Positions 1-7,958 are shown, numbered from the stretch's first letter. The stretch is DNA of 64,000 bases from an uncultured Clostridia bacterium (GCA_947631405.1 CANRLC010000002.1:52083-116082); one strand, 5' to 3'. Translations and numbers: made by a program. Notes: generated by a model not told the origin, from the letters alone.

Positions 1-170
1 CGGGGTCGCTTCTGCGCCTGCCCGTCGCGAGCGTCCACCGCGCCAAGCGTGTGCGCGTCCGCCGCGAGGGGATGATCGTCAACATCGACGGCCGCCTCGA
101 GGCGATGGACGAGGCGGAGTTCACGCTGCTTCCAAGCGCGCTGCGCGTGATGCGCCCGGCGGAGCGCTGA
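1..170 (+). CDS. Diacylglycerol/lipid kinase family protein, C-terminal fragment
   Basis: Open reading frame entering from the left edge (codons in phase with position 3) and ending at TGA 168-170. The visible 55 residues contain a V-N-I-D-G-R-L segment followed by F-T-L-L-P-S-A-L-R-V and a final proline, which resembles the C-terminal beta-sandwich of the DagK/YegS/LCB5 lipid kinase family (the conserved 'iDGE...P.al.v..P' ending). The catalytic N-terminal domain lies outside the window, so substrate cannot be judged. A strong terminator follows at once, so this is the last gene of its transcript. Confidence 0.6.
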   Translation, partial: GSLLRLPVASVHRAKRVRVRREGMIVNIDGRLEAMDEAEFTLLPSALRVMRPAER

Positions 171-197
171 TATATCGGCTGACAATAGAATACCGCG

Positions 198-227
198 CGG
201 GCGGGCCGTCTGGCCCGTCCGTTTTTT
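198..227 (+). terminator. Intrinsic terminator after the lipid kinase gene
   Basis: Ten-base-pair GC-rich stem (CGGGCGGGCC pairing with GGCCCGTCCG, one G-U) with a GTCT loop, followed by six T residues. Confidence 0.9.
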
Positions 228-310
228 GCGACCCCGCGCGCCTTCCGTCATATTTTGGCCGTGAATAGAGTATATGTAGAGTAAATCCGCTTCACGGGAG
301 GTGCGCAAAA

Positions 311-1966
311 GTGTGCGGGATGGGGAAAAGGCGGGCCGTTTGCCTGCTCGTGTGTACATTGCTGATGCTCTTTGGCGCGGCGTGCCGGGCCGACGGTCTG
401 GTCGTCTGCAACCGGGAAAGCGATCTTCGCGACCCCGAGCGGCTGAACATGCGCGCGGAGCCGTCCGCGGGCGGCGCGATCATCGGGCTGTATTACACCG
501 GCGCGCAGGTCGAGGATCTCGGCCCGGTCAACGACGCGTTTGAGCATGTGCGCATCGGCGGCGTGACGGGCTACATGGTGCGCCAGTACCTGATGAGCGA
601 GGAGGAGGCGCGAAGACTCTACGGCGAGGAGAGCGGCTTTGGCGGCTGCCGCGCGGCGGAGATCGACCTGACCGGGCTGTGGCGGCAGGAGCAGCCGCTC
701 CTTCCCGAGATGGACGAGCGCGCCGAGCCGCTCGCCTCGCTCCGCACCGGCGACGCCGTCCGGCTGATCGGCATCGTCGGGGACTGGGCGTATATCGGCG
801 CGGGCGACCTGATCGGCTATGTGCCGCTGGATGCGCTGACCGACGTCGGCGCGGCGAAGGTCTGCGTCGTCGCGGGCGCGGGCGAGGAGGGCGCGATCAC
901 CCTCTACGACCTGCCCAACAACAGCGCCGCGGCGATTTTGCAGGTGCAAAGCGGCGCGTCCTGCTTTTCGCTGTTCGGGCGCGGGGAGGGCAACTGGCGG
1001 CGCGTGCGCGTGGGCGGCGTCACGGGCTGGATCAAGTACACGCAGGCGGATGCGCTGCAAAGCGTCGGCGGCGCGGTGAGGCGCGGCGCGGTGCCGTATT
1101 ATCCGCCCGTCTACCTCGCGCGCGCGGGCGCGTCGCTGAGCGAGATGCCGGGCGGCGCGCCCTCCGTCCCGCTTGCCGAGGGAACGCCCGTCGAGGTGCT
1201 GGGCAGGACGCAGGCGTTCGCCTATGCGCGCACGCTGGAGGGCGGCGCGGGCGCGTCCGGCGAGGGAAGGTTCGGCTACGTCGCGCTCTCGCTGCTCGGG
1301 GAGGAGATGCGCGGGCCGTCCGGGGACGTCGCGCAGGCGGACGACGGCGACCTGCCCGTGCTGCTCTACGCCGCGCCCGACGAGGACGCGGAGCGCGTGG
1401 GCGCGCTGTGCGCGGGCGCGCAGGTGTACGTTGCCGACTACACGCAGACCGACTATGCGCTCCTCGCGCTGGGAGAGCGGCGCGCGTATGCGCAGAAGGC
1501 GAAGCTGCGCATCCTCGGCGGCGCCGGGGAGCAGGCCGGCGAGCGCATCCCGCAGCGGGCGCGCGCCCGGGAGACGCTGCCGCTGCTGAGCGCGCCGTCG
1601 CAGGGGGCGCAGGCGCTGCGCGTCGTGGCGGCGGGCGCGCGGGTGTACATGCTCGGCGTCATGGGCGAGTGGGCGTATGTGTGTACGGGCGACGCCGCGC
1701 AGCTCGCCGGGGCCGAGGGCGACCGCATGGGCTTTGTGCCGCTCGCCTCGCTGGACGCGCCCGCCAGCACCACGCACCTGACGGCGTTCGTGACGCGCGA
1801 CAAGGTCAACCTGCGCGACCGGAGCGGGCTGAGCGGCGAGATCATCAGCCGGGCGAGGCTAGGGGAGTGCCTGCGCGTCGCGGAATACGGCGTGGACTGG
1901 TGCTGCGTCGTCACGCCGGACGGCAAGCGCGGCTACATCATGACGGAGTTTCTCGAGTTCGGCTGA
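311..1966 (+). CDS. Secreted multi-SH3-domain protein
   Basis: 551 residues. The N-terminus has basic residues followed by a hydrophobic stretch (VCLLVCTLLMLFG) and small residues, i.e. a signal peptide; export to the cell surface is inferred. The rest reads as about seven tandem bacterial SH3-like (SH3b) repeats: the first (residues ~35-90, 'LNMRAEPS', 'GYMVRQYL') and last (~495-551, 'VNLRDRSG', 'GYIMTEFL') are canonical, those between are divergent but keep the 'GDWAYI..GD..GYVPL' pattern. SH3b domains usually bind peptidoglycan or peptides; no hydrolase domain is present, so a wall-binding or scaffolding role is an inference. Start is GTG at 311, with GGAGG 9 nt upstream; ATG 320 is an alternative. 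It stands alone between two terminators. Confidence 0.8.
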   Translation: MCGMGKRRAVCLLVCTLLMLFGAACRADGLVVCNRESDLRDPERLNMRAEPSAGGAIIGLYYTGAQVEDLGPVNDAFEHVRIGGVTGYMVRQYLMSEEEARRLYGEESGFGGCRAAEIDLTGLWRQEQPLLPEMDERAEPLASLRTGDAVRLIGIVGDWAYIGAGDLIGYVPLDALTDVGAAKVCVVAGAGEEGAITLYDLPNNSAAAILQVQSGASCFSLFGRGEGNWRRVRVGGVTGWIKYTQADALQSVGGAVRRGAVPYYPPVYLARAGASLSEMPGGAPSVPLAEGTPVEVLGRTQAFAYARTLEGGAGASGEGRFGYVALSLLGEEMRGPSGDVAQADDGDLPVLLYAAPDEDAERVGALCAGAQVYVADYTQTDYALLALGERRAYAQKAKLRILGGAGEQAGERIPQRARARETLPLLSAPSQGAQALRVVAAGARVYMLGVMGEWAYVCTGDAAQLAGAEGDRMGFVPLASLDAPASTTHLTAFVTRDKVNLRDRSGLSGEIISRARLGECLRVAEYGVDWCCVVTPDGKRGYIMTEFLEFG

Positions 1967-2066
1967 GGGGACGCAGGACAAAATCGGCGAAATGCGAAAA
2001 AAACCAGCCGCTTTTCGCACGCGGCGCGGAAAGGCTTGTTTGACAACGCGCGTGAAACAGCGCGAA

Positions 2067-2103
2067 ACGCCGCCCGGTTGACCAAAACGGGGCGGCGTTT
2101 TTT
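2067..2103 (+). terminator. Intrinsic terminator after the SH3 protein gene
   Basis: ACGCCGCCC pairs with GGGCGGCGT around a loop of about 14 nt, followed by TTTTTT. It lies about 100 nt past the SH3 gene stop; nothing else recognisable lies between. Confidence 0.85.
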
Positions 2104-2137
2104 CGTGGAAGCGGCGAAACGGCGCTCGGCGGCCCGG

Positions 2138-2166
2138 TTGCGAAAACGCGCCGGAGCGCTTATAAT
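2138..2166 (+). promoter_or_regulatory. Sigma-A-type promoter of the HPr-like gene
   Basis: TTGCGA (2138-2143), 17-nt spacer, TATAAT (2161-2166). The TTG start codon follows about 60 nt downstream. Confidence 0.8.
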
Positions 2167-2227
2167 AGCGGCGGCCCGGCAAGGAAGCCGGACAAAGCAG
2201 GGGGCTTTGCCCCAAGGAGTGAATGGA

Positions 2228-2482
2228 TTGAAACAGTTTCGTTATGTGCTGACCCAAGATGCGAGAGGTTCTCGCCGCATGGGCAGCCTTTCGCGCGCCG
2301 CGGCGCGCTTTCATAGCACCGTGCGCCTGCACAGCGGCAACAAGGACGCGGCCCTCGCCGAGCCGCACGCCCTGCAGGAGCTGGACATGCGCTGCGGCAG
2401 CCAGGTGACCGTCACCGTGGAGGGCAGCGACGAGGAGGCCGCCGTCGCGGCGATCCAGGATTACTTCGTCTCCAACCTCTGA
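2228..2482 (+). CDS. Degenerate HPr-family protein without the phosphorylation sites
   Basis: 84 residues, the normal length of HPr. The start MKQFRYVL, the run 'AAARF', and the C-terminal 'GSQVTVTVEGSDEEAAVAAI' match the HPr fold (beta1, helix 1, beta4, final helix). In a gapless alignment by eye with Bacillus HPr, the active-site motif HARP reads G-S-R-R, so the EI-phosphorylated His15 is missing. Counting back from the conserved glycine, the HPrK-target Ser46 falls on a Glu. It therefore cannot act as a PTS phosphocarrier as known; a Crh-like regulatory role (Crh also lacks His15) is an inference. Start TTG at 2228 is chosen because AAGGAG lies 9 nt upstream and it gives the family N-terminus. 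It has its own promoter and overlaps the convergent methyltransferase gene by 22 nt. Confidence 0.75.
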   Translation: MKQFRYVLTQDARGSRRMGSLSRAAARFHSTVRLHSGNKDAALAEPHALQELDMRCGSQVTVTVEGSDEEAAVAAIQDYFVSNL

Positions 2483-3594
2483 CGCGGCAGGAAGGTCATG
2501 AATTCGCACTCCAGCCGCCCGTTGTAAAAGCGGCGCTTGCGGTCGGCGCGCCTGCCGAAGCAGCGCTCAAAGCCCGGGTGCGAGCTGATCGCCGAGAGCG
2601 ACCAGCCGGGGTGGCGGCGCGCCATCTCGCCGAGCGCCCGGTAGAGCGTCTCGCACGCTGCGCGGTCGCCGAGGCGCTCGCCGTAGGGCGGATTGGTCAA
2701 AAACGCGCCCGCAGGCTCGTCCCTGCGGCAGTCGCGCGCGTCGAAAACGGTAAACTCGACCCGGCCCGCGAGGCCCGCCTGCTGCAGGTGGCGGCGGGCG
2801 AGGGATACGGCCTGCGCGTCGATGTCCGCGCCGGACAGGCCCGCGACGCGCGCGGGATCAAATTCGCCCTGCGCCCGCTCGCGCAGCGGCGCAAGGTCGG
2901 GCATGTCCCGCCAGTCTTCCATCGCGAAGGCGCGGCATAGCCCCGGCGCGCGGCGCGCCATGCGCATCGCAGCCTCGATGACCAGCGTGCCCGTGCCGCA
3001 CATCGGGTCGTGCAGCGGCAGGCCGGGCCGCCAAGGGGACAACTCCACCAGCGCGGCGGCCAGCGTCTCGCGCAGCGGCGCTTCGCCGACGAGCGTGCGG
3101 TAGCCGCGCTTGTTCAGCGCGTCGCCGCTGGTGTTGACGGAGACCGTCGCCTCGTCGCCGTGCAGCGCGACGTGGATGGGGACGGTTTCGCCCGTCTCCT
3201 CAAACCAGCTGAGGCCGTACCGCGCGCGCAGGCGCTCCACGACGGCCTTTTTGGCGATCGCCTGACAGTCGCGCACGCTCATGAGTCGGCTGCGCGCGCA
3301 CTGTCCCGTGACGGGGAAGCGCGTCTTGGGGCCGATAAAGCGCTCCCACGGCAGCGCGCGCACGCCCTCGAAGAGATCGTCAAAGGTGTACGCCGTAAAC
3401 CGGCCGAGCACGAGCAGCACGCGGTCGGCGCAGCGCAGGCGCAGGTTCGCCTCAAAGGCGTCCTCCAGCGTTCCGCTAAAGCGCGCGCCGCCGACGTCTC
3501 CCTTGGCGTCGATCCCCAGCGCGCGCAGCTCGCGCGCGACCACGCCCTCCAGGCCAAAGGCCGCGGTAGCGGTAAACGCAAAGCTCTCCCGCAT
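2461..3594 (-). CDS. THUMP-domain class I RNA methyltransferase (RlmL/YpsC-like)
   Basis: 377 residues. N-terminal ferredoxin-like/THUMP region (about 1-160: 'FGLEGVVARELRALG'), then a Rossmann methyltransferase domain with SAM motif I 'DPMCGTGTLVIEAA' and the N-MTase catalytic motif 'TNPPYGERLGD'. This is the family of RlmL (23S rRNA m2G2445) and B. subtilis YpsC; it lacks the second RlmK domain of the E. coli fusion. Start ATG at 3594 has GGAGG 6 nt upstream; the longer ORF start at 3609 would overlap that ribosome binding site. Its 3' end overlaps the HPr-like gene in convergent orientation, with no terminator of its own between them. Confidence 0.88.
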   Translation of the reverse strand: MRESFAFTATAAFGLEGVVARELRALGIDAKGDVGGARFSGTLEDAFEANLRLRCADRVLLVLGRFTAYTFDDLFEGVRALPWERFIGPKTRFPVTGQCARSRLMSVRDCQAIAKKAVVERLRARYGLSWFEETGETVPIHVALHGDEATVSVNTSGDALNKRGYRTLVGEAPLRETLAAALVELSPWRPGLPLHDPMCGTGTLVIEAAMRMARRAPGLCRAFAMEDWRDMPDLAPLRERAQGEFDPARVAGLSGADIDAQAVSLARRHLQQAGLAGRVEFTVFDARDCRRDEPAGAFLTNPPYGERLGDRAACETLYRALGEMARRHPGWSLSAISSHPGFERCFGRRADRKRRFYNGRLECEFMTFLPRQRLETK

Positions 3595-3619
3595 GGTTTC
3601 CCTCCTCATCGTCGTCTCC

Positions 3620-3649
3620 AGTATACCAGCGCGCCGCGCGGCGCGTCAA
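3620..3649 (-). promoter_or_regulatory. Promoter of the RlmL-like gene
   Basis: On the minus strand: TTGACG (3649-3644), 18-nt spacer, extended -10 TGGTATACT (3628-3620), just upstream of the ATG at 3594. Confidence 0.75.
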
Positions 3650-3698
3650 GAAAAACCGGGAAAGGCGCAACTTGGGGCTGGTCAAACGGGGGAAAAGT

Positions 3699-3707
3699 TG
3701 GTATACT
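3699..3707 (+). promoter_or_regulatory. Extended -10 promoter of the aldolase gene
   Basis: TGGTATACT is an extended -10 element with only a poor -35 (TGGTCA, 17 nt upstream). It is the same nine-base word used by the divergent promoter at 3620-3628. Confidence 0.65.
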
Positions 3708-3783
3708 AGACCTGTACGCAACATAGGTACGCGGCGCGGGGCGGCGGCGTCCCCGCCAAAGAACAGAAGGAGTGATTTCAAGT

Positions 3784-4752
3784 ATGGCTCTTGTCACGTC
3801 GAAAGAGATGTTCAAGAAGGCGTATGAAGGGCACTATGCCGTCGGCGCGTTCAACGTGAACAACATGGAGATCGTTCAGGGCATCACCGAGGCCTGCCGC
3901 GAGGAGAAGGCGCCCGTGATTCTGCAGGTCTCCAAGGGCGCGCGCGCCTACGCCAACCACACCTATCTGGTGAAGCTGGTCGAGGCTGCCGTGCTGGAGT
4001 GCCCGGAGATCCCGATCGTGCTGCACCTCGACCACGGCCCCGACTTTGAGACCTGCAAGAGCTGCATCGACGGCGGCTTCACCTCCGTCATGATCGACGC
4101 CTCCAGCAAGCCGTTTGAAGAGAACATCGCGATCACCCGCAAGGTCGTCGAGTACGCGCACGACCACGGCGTCGTGGTGGAGGCGGAGCTGGGCACGCTC
4201 GCCGGCGTCGAGGACGACGTGAAGGTCTCCGCCGAGGATTCCTCCTACACGCGCCCCGAGGAGGTCGAGGAGTTCGTCTCCAAGACGGGCTGCGACAGCC
4301 TCGCCATCGCCATCGGCACCAGCCACGGCGCGTATAAGTTCACCGCCGCGCAGTGTACCCGCAACGCCGAGGGCATCCTCGTGCCGCCGCCGCTGCGCTT
4401 CGACGTGCTGGAGGAGGTCTCGCGCCGCCTGCCCGGCTTCCCGATCGTGCTGCACGGCTCTTCCTCCGTGCCGCAGGAATATGTGAAGATGGTCAACGAG
4501 CACGGCGGAAAGATGCCCGACGCCGTCGGCATCCCGGAGGAGCAGCTGCGCAAGGCCGCGAGCCTCTCCGTCTGCAAGATCAACGTGGACAGCGACCTGC
4601 GTCTGGCGCTGACGGGCACCATCCGGCAGTTCTTCGACGAGCACCCCGAGAAGTTCGACCCGCGCGAGTACCTGAAGCCCGCGCGCGCGGCCATCAAGGA
4701 GATCGTCCGCCACAAGCTGATTCACGTCATGGGTTGCAACGGCAAGGCCTGA
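3784..4752 (+). CDS. fba: Class II fructose-1,6-bisphosphate aldolase
   Basis: 322 residues. Cleaves fructose-1,6-bisphosphate to glyceraldehyde-3-phosphate and dihydroxyacetone phosphate in cytosolic glycolysis. Family signatures visible: 'HLDHG' (zinc ligand and active site region), 'VEAELGTLAG', 'AIGTSHGAYKF', 'VLHGSSSVP' and 'KINVDSDLRLA'. The spacing fits metal-dependent class II enzymes, not class I. A tagatose-bisphosphate aldolase cannot be fully excluded by sequence alone. Start ATG 3784 follows AAGGAG by 11 nt; the upstream GTG at 3772 overlaps that site. Single-gene transcript with its own promoter and terminator. Confidence 0.92.
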   Translation: MALVTSKEMFKKAYEGHYAVGAFNVNNMEIVQGITEACREEKAPVILQVSKGARAYANHTYLVKLVEAAVLECPEIPIVLHLDHGPDFETCKSCIDGGFTSVMIDASSKPFEENIAITRKVVEYAHDHGVVVEAELGTLAGVEDDVKVSAEDSSYTRPEEVEEFVSKTGCDSLAIAIGTSHGAYKFTAAQCTRNAEGILVPPPLRFDVLEEVSRRLPGFPIVLHGSSSVPQEYVKMVNEHGGKMPDAVGIPEEQLRKAASLSVCKINVDSDLRLALTGTIRQFFDEHPEKFDPREYLKPARAAIKEIVRHKLIHVMGCNGKA

Positions 4753-4766
4753 TCTGGCTTTACAAA

Positions 4767-4805
4767 AAGGCCCCGCTTCGATTCGCCGAGGCGGGGCCTT
4801 TCTTT
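4767..4805 (+). terminator. fba: Intrinsic terminator after fba
   Basis: AAGGCCCCGC pairs with GCGGGGCCTT around a 14-nt loop and is followed by TTTCTTTC. Confidence 0.88.
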
Positions 4806-4890
4806 CTTCCAAATTGCCCTGCGCCGCGGGCGGGAAAGAGGGCGCTTTGCCTAAATTTTGATGAGCGCTCAATAAATTGCCTCAAAACGC

Positions 4891-4919
4891 TTGCAATCCG
4901 CGCGAGAATACGGTATGAT
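4891..4919 (+). promoter_or_regulatory. Promoter of the first degV gene
   Basis: TTGCAA (4891-4896), 17-nt spacer, TATGAT (4914-4919). Confidence 0.8.
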
Positions 4920-4984
4920 AGGAGCCGCTTTTGCGGGGGCAGCGACGCCCCCTTCAAAACCCGGAGAGGAAAGGATGAAGCGCC

Positions 4985-5854
4985 GTGCGAAATTATGCCG
5001 TGCTGACGGACTCCACCTGCGACCTGCCGCAGGAGCTGGCCGAAAAACACCACATCGACATCCTGTGCTTTAAGATCGCGCTGGACGGAGAGGGTTACAC
5101 CGAGCGCGTGGACTTTACCGCCGAGCAGTTCTGCGACATGCTGCGCAAGACGGACGGCCTGCCCACGACCTCGCAGGTGACGCAGTACGAATTCACCGAA
5201 CAGTTTGAGCGCTACGCCGCGCAGGGCGTGCAGGACGTGCTCTATATTTCCATCTGCGCCTCCGGCTCCGGCACGAACGCCGCGGCGCACGCCGCGAGCG
5301 AGCAGTTCCACGCCGACCACCCGGACAGCCCCATGCGCATCGCCATCGTGGACAGCCACTGTTATTCGATGGGCTACGGCATGCAGGTCTGCGAGGCGGA
5401 GGAGATGCTCTCGCAGGGCAAGCCGATGGACGAGGTCGTCGCATATCTGGAGGACATGTTCGCCCGCCGCGAGATTTTGCTGGCCGCCTACACGCTGAAC
5501 GTCATCCGCAAGTCCGGCCGCATCAGCGCCGCCGCGGCGATCGCGGGCGGCCTGCTGGGCATCCACCCGATCTTCACCCTCAACGACGGCGTCAGCGAGG
5601 TCGTCAAGAAGGTGCGCGGGGAGAAGCACGTCGTCTCCAGCATGGTCGAGATCTTCGCGCAGCGCATGACGCCCGGCAAGCCGTATTACATCGGCGTCGC
5701 CGACCACAAGTACGAGCAGGAGTACGTCGAGGCCTGCACCAAGGCCGTGGGCTACTCGCCCGCGCTGGTGTTCCACCTCGGCTGCGCCGTCTGCTCCAAC
5801 ACCGGCCCCGAGGCCGTCGGCCTCATCTACGAGGGCGAAAAGCGCGCGAGGTAA
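4985..5854 (+). CDS. DegV family protein (fatty-acid binding, FakB type)
   Basis: 289 residues. DegV/FakB proteins bind a fatty acid and present it to the FakA kinase for phosphorylation. Signatures: N-terminal 'VLTDSTCDLP', 'TTSQVTQYEF', 'SICASGSGTNAA', 'RKSGRISAAAAIAGGLLGIHPIF' region with the conserved Gly-rich loop, and 'VADHKYE' near the end. Start GTG 4985 is preceded by a GAGAGGAAAGG purine tract; the nearby ATG 4975 is in another frame and sits right on that tract. A second, distinct DegV gene lies at 33744-34613. No fakA is in the window, so the fatty acid role is inferred from the family. Confidence 0.88.
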   Translation: MRNYAVLTDSTCDLPQELAEKHHIDILCFKIALDGEGYTERVDFTAEQFCDMLRKTDGLPTTSQVTQYEFTEQFERYAAQGVQDVLYISICASGSGTNAAAHAASEQFHADHPDSPMRIAIVDSHCYSMGYGMQVCEAEEMLSQGKPMDEVVAYLEDMFARREILLAAYTLNVIRKSGRISAAAAIAGGLLGIHPIFTLNDGVSEVVKKVRGEKHVVSSMVEIFAQRMTPGKPYYIGVADHKYEQEYVEACTKAVGYSPALVFHLGCAVCSNTGPEAVGLIYEGEKRAR

Positions 5855-5872
5855 GCGCGACAAAAGCGTTAT

Positions 5873-5909
5873 AAAAAAAGCCGCCGACGAAGGAGCCGAC
5901 GGCTTTTTT
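5873..5909. terminator. Bidirectional terminator between degV and yfcE
   Basis: AAAAAAGCCG pairs with CGGCTTTTTT and serves both convergent genes, with a run of T on the 3' side in either direction. Confidence 0.85.
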
Positions 5910-5952
5910 GCCGATATGCCTTACCCAAACAAAGCGCTTTCCCCAAGCCGCG

Positions 5953-6495
5953 TCACAGACGATGCGTCTTGAAGACCTCGCCCGCGAGCGTTTTGATTTC
6001 AAACAGCCCGCTTTCGTAGACCATGTAGCTCTTGGGGTTGCCGTCCTTGGGCAGCGCCGCCGAGCCGGGGTTGATGTAGGTGACGCCATGCGCGCGCTCC
6101 ACCACGGGCAGATGCGTGTGGCCGTGGATGAGCAGGTCGCCCTCCTTGTGCGGCGGCAGCGCGTCCAGATGATACAGGTGCCCGTGCGTCACGAAAGCGA
6201 GCGTCCCGTCCAGATCCATCAGTGCGTAGTCGGCCATGATGGGGAAGTCGAGCACCATCTGATCGACCTCCGCGTCGCAGTTGCCGCGCACGCAGAACAG
6301 CTCGTCCTTCGCGCCGTTGAGCAGCGCCGTCACGGCCTTGGGGTCGTAGGCGTCGGGCAGGTCGTTGCGGGGGCCGTGGTAGAGCAGGTCGCCCAGCAGC
6401 ACGAGCCGGTCGCAGCGCTCGGCCTCGTAGCGCCGCAGCACCGCCTCGGCCGCGCTGCGCGAGCCGTGCAGATCGGAGGCAAACATCAGTTTCAT
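5953..6495 (-). CDS. yfcE: YfcE/MJ0936-family metallophosphodiesterase
   Basis: 180 residues. Calcineurin-like phosphoesterase fold with all metal-binding blocks: 'SDLHG' (block I), 'LGDLLYHGPRN' (II), 'VRGNCD' (III), 'THGHLY' (IV) and 'HGHTHLP' (V), then 'NPGSAALP' typical of YfcE. Small YfcE-like enzymes hydrolyse phosphodiesters in vitro; the physiological substrate is not known. Second gene of a two-gene minus-strand operon, 34 nt after exonuclease III. Confidence 0.9.
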   Translation of the reverse strand: MKLMFASDLHGSRSAAEAVLRRYEAERCDRLVLLGDLLYHGPRNDLPDAYDPKAVTALLNGAKDELFCVRGNCDAEVDQMVLDFPIMADYALMDLDGTLAFVTHGHLYHLDALPPHKEGDLLIHGHTHLPVVERAHGVTYINPGSAALPKDGNPKSYMVYESGLFEIKTLAGEVFKTHRL

Positions 6496-6529
6496 CGCTA
6501 TCGCACCTTTCTGTAAATGGGTTGGGTCT

Positions 6530-7285
6530 TTACAGGTCGATCGTCAGCGCCACCGGACAGTGGTCGCTGCCCATCACCTGCGCGTCGATGCGCGCCTCGC
6601 GCACGCGTTCCTGGAGGCGATCGGAAACGAGGAAGTAGTCGATGCGCCACCCGGCGTTGTTTTCGCGCGCGTGGTACATGTAGCTCCACCAGCTGTACGC
6701 TCCGGTCTCCTGCGGGTGCAGCAGGCGGAAGGTGTCGCAAAATCCGTCCGCCAGCAGCCGGGTCAACGCCGCGCGCTCCTCGTTTGTGAAGCCTGCGTTG
6801 CCCATGTTGGGCTTGGGGTTTTTGAGGTCGATCTCCTCGTGCGCGACGTTCAGGTCGCCGCAGACGATCACGGGCTTTTGCGCGTCCAGCGCCTTCAGGT
6901 AGAGGCGGAAGTCCTCCTCCCAGCAGAGGCGGTAGGGCAGGCGCGTCAGCTCGCGCTGGCTGTTGGGCGTGTAGACGGTGACCAGGAAAAAGCCCTCGTA
7001 TTCCAGCGTGATGAGCCGCCCCTCGCGGTCGTGCAGCTCGCTGCCCATGCCATAGCGCACCGAGAGCGGCTCCGGTTTGGCGAAGATCGCCGTGCCGGAA
7101 TAGCCCTTCTTTTCGGCGAAATTCATGTATTGCCGGTGGCCGGGCGTGTCGAGGGCAAGCTGGCCCGGCTGCAGCTTCGTCTCCTGCAGGCAGAAGAAGT
7201 CGGCGTCCTCGCGCGCGAAGTAGTCCATAAAGCCCTTGCCCATGCAGGCGCGCAGGCCGTTGACGTTCCATGAGATCAGCTTCAT
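6530..7285 (-). CDS. xth: Exodeoxyribonuclease III (AP endonuclease)
   Basis: 251 residues, the usual length of the ExoA/Xth family. Cleaves DNA 5' of abasic sites in base excision repair and has 3'-5' exonuclease activity. Motifs: 'SWNVNGLRA', 'LQETKL' (metal-binding Glu), 'YTPNS', 'GDLNVAH' (catalytic Asp-Asn), 'RIDYFLVS' and 'GSDHCPV' (catalytic Asp-His). Start ATG 7285 has GGAGG 5 nt upstream; the ORF extension to 7339 lacks family similarity. Heads the xth-yfcE operon. Confidence 0.95.
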   Translation of the reverse strand: MKLISWNVNGLRACMGKGFMDYFAREDADFFCLQETKLQPGQLALDTPGHRQYMNFAEKKGYSGTAIFAKPEPLSVRYGMGSELHDREGRLITLEYEGFFLVTVYTPNSQRELTRLPYRLCWEEDFRLYLKALDAQKPVIVCGDLNVAHEEIDLKNPKPNMGNAGFTNEERAALTRLLADGFCDTFRLLHPQETGAYSWWSYMYHARENNAGWRIDYFLVSDRLQERVREARIDAQVMGSDHCPVALTIDL

Positions 7286-7359
7286 TCGTTCCTCCGTGTA
7301 TGTCCAGTCTCGGCCTCTTGCGCCATGGGATGCGCGCATAGCGCGGCGGCCTCCCTGTC

Positions 7360-7388
7360 ATTATACAGGAAAAGGGCGAAATTGCCTA
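7360..7388 (-). promoter_or_regulatory. Probable promoter of xth-yfcE
   Basis: Minus strand: TAGGCA (7388-7383), 17-nt spacer, TATAAT (7365-7360). The -35 is weak (4 of 6). Confidence 0.6.
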
Positions 7389-7409
7389 GAGGGGAAAAGG
7401 GGAAAAGCG

Positions 7410-7958
7410 ATGGCGCTCGCGGCGATGGTCTACCTGCTCGCGTGCATGCCCGTCACCGTGTGCGCGAGCTTCTTTATAGACGGAATGCAGGGCGCGGCGC
7501 GTCTGCGCGTGGAGGCGCTCTGCGTGCGTCTGGAGTGGGACTGGACGCTCCGCCTGACGCCGAAGCCCGCAGCGCGGGCGCGCTATGGCCGGAAGGAGCG
7601 AAAGCGCGGCGGGAAAGGCGGGGCGGACGCCCTGCGCGCGGCGCTCTCGCTTTGGCGGCGCGACCCGGGCGCGCGGGGCGAGGTTGCCGTGCGGCTGGGC
7701 CTGCCGGGCGCGCGGGAGACGGCGCTCGCCGTGGGCGGCGCGCGCGCCGCGCTCTTGGCGCTGCTCTCGCCGCTGGGGGCTAGGGGACGCGTACATTGGC
7801 TCGTCGAGCCGGACTTCTTTTCGCCGGGGCTGCTTGCCTGCGGGCGCTGCATATTTGCCGTGACGCCGGGCGATATTAGTATCGCCGCGATCAAGGCGGC
7901 GGCAAGCAAGCTGCGAAAAGAGGGAGCGACATGGCACAGCATCCCATCGAGAGCCTGA
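7410..7958 (+). CDS. ytfI: DUF2953 domain protein (YtfI-like)
   Basis: 182 residues. One hydrophobic N-terminal segment (MALAAMVYLLACMPVTVCASFF), then a basic, glycine-rich middle and a C-terminal alpha/beta part. Similarity to DUF2953 is recognised mainly from context: in B. subtilis ytfI sits directly upstream of ytfJ (gerW), and here the next gene is gerW, overlapping by 28 nt. Function unknown; probably a membrane-attached sporulation-associated protein. Start ATG 7410 follows a GGGGAAAAGGGGAAAA purine tract; the longer ORF start at 7236 runs through the xth promoter region and was not used. Confidence 0.65.
   Translation: MALAAMVYLLACMPVTVCASFFIDGMQGAARLRVEALCVRLEWDWTLRLTPKPAARARYGRKERKRGGKGGADALRAALSLWRRDPGARGEVAVRLGLPGARETALAVGGARAALLALLSPLGARGRVHWLVEPDFFSPGLLACGRCIFAVTPGDISIAAIKAAASKLRKEGATWHSIPSRA

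Noticed and set aside
248-1777. Long ORFs opposite or out of frame to real genes (for example 248-1777 minus, 8588-10060 minus, 12729-14795 minus, 29926-32967 minus)
   Set aside because: Their proteins are Arg/Ala/His-rich shadows caused by high G+C, without family motifs or RBS, and lie over well-supported genes on the other strand or frame.
4975-5073. Start of the first DegV protein at ATG 4975
   Set aside because: It is in another frame that closes at 5073 and lacks the family N-terminus; the GTG at 4985 gives the DegV motif.
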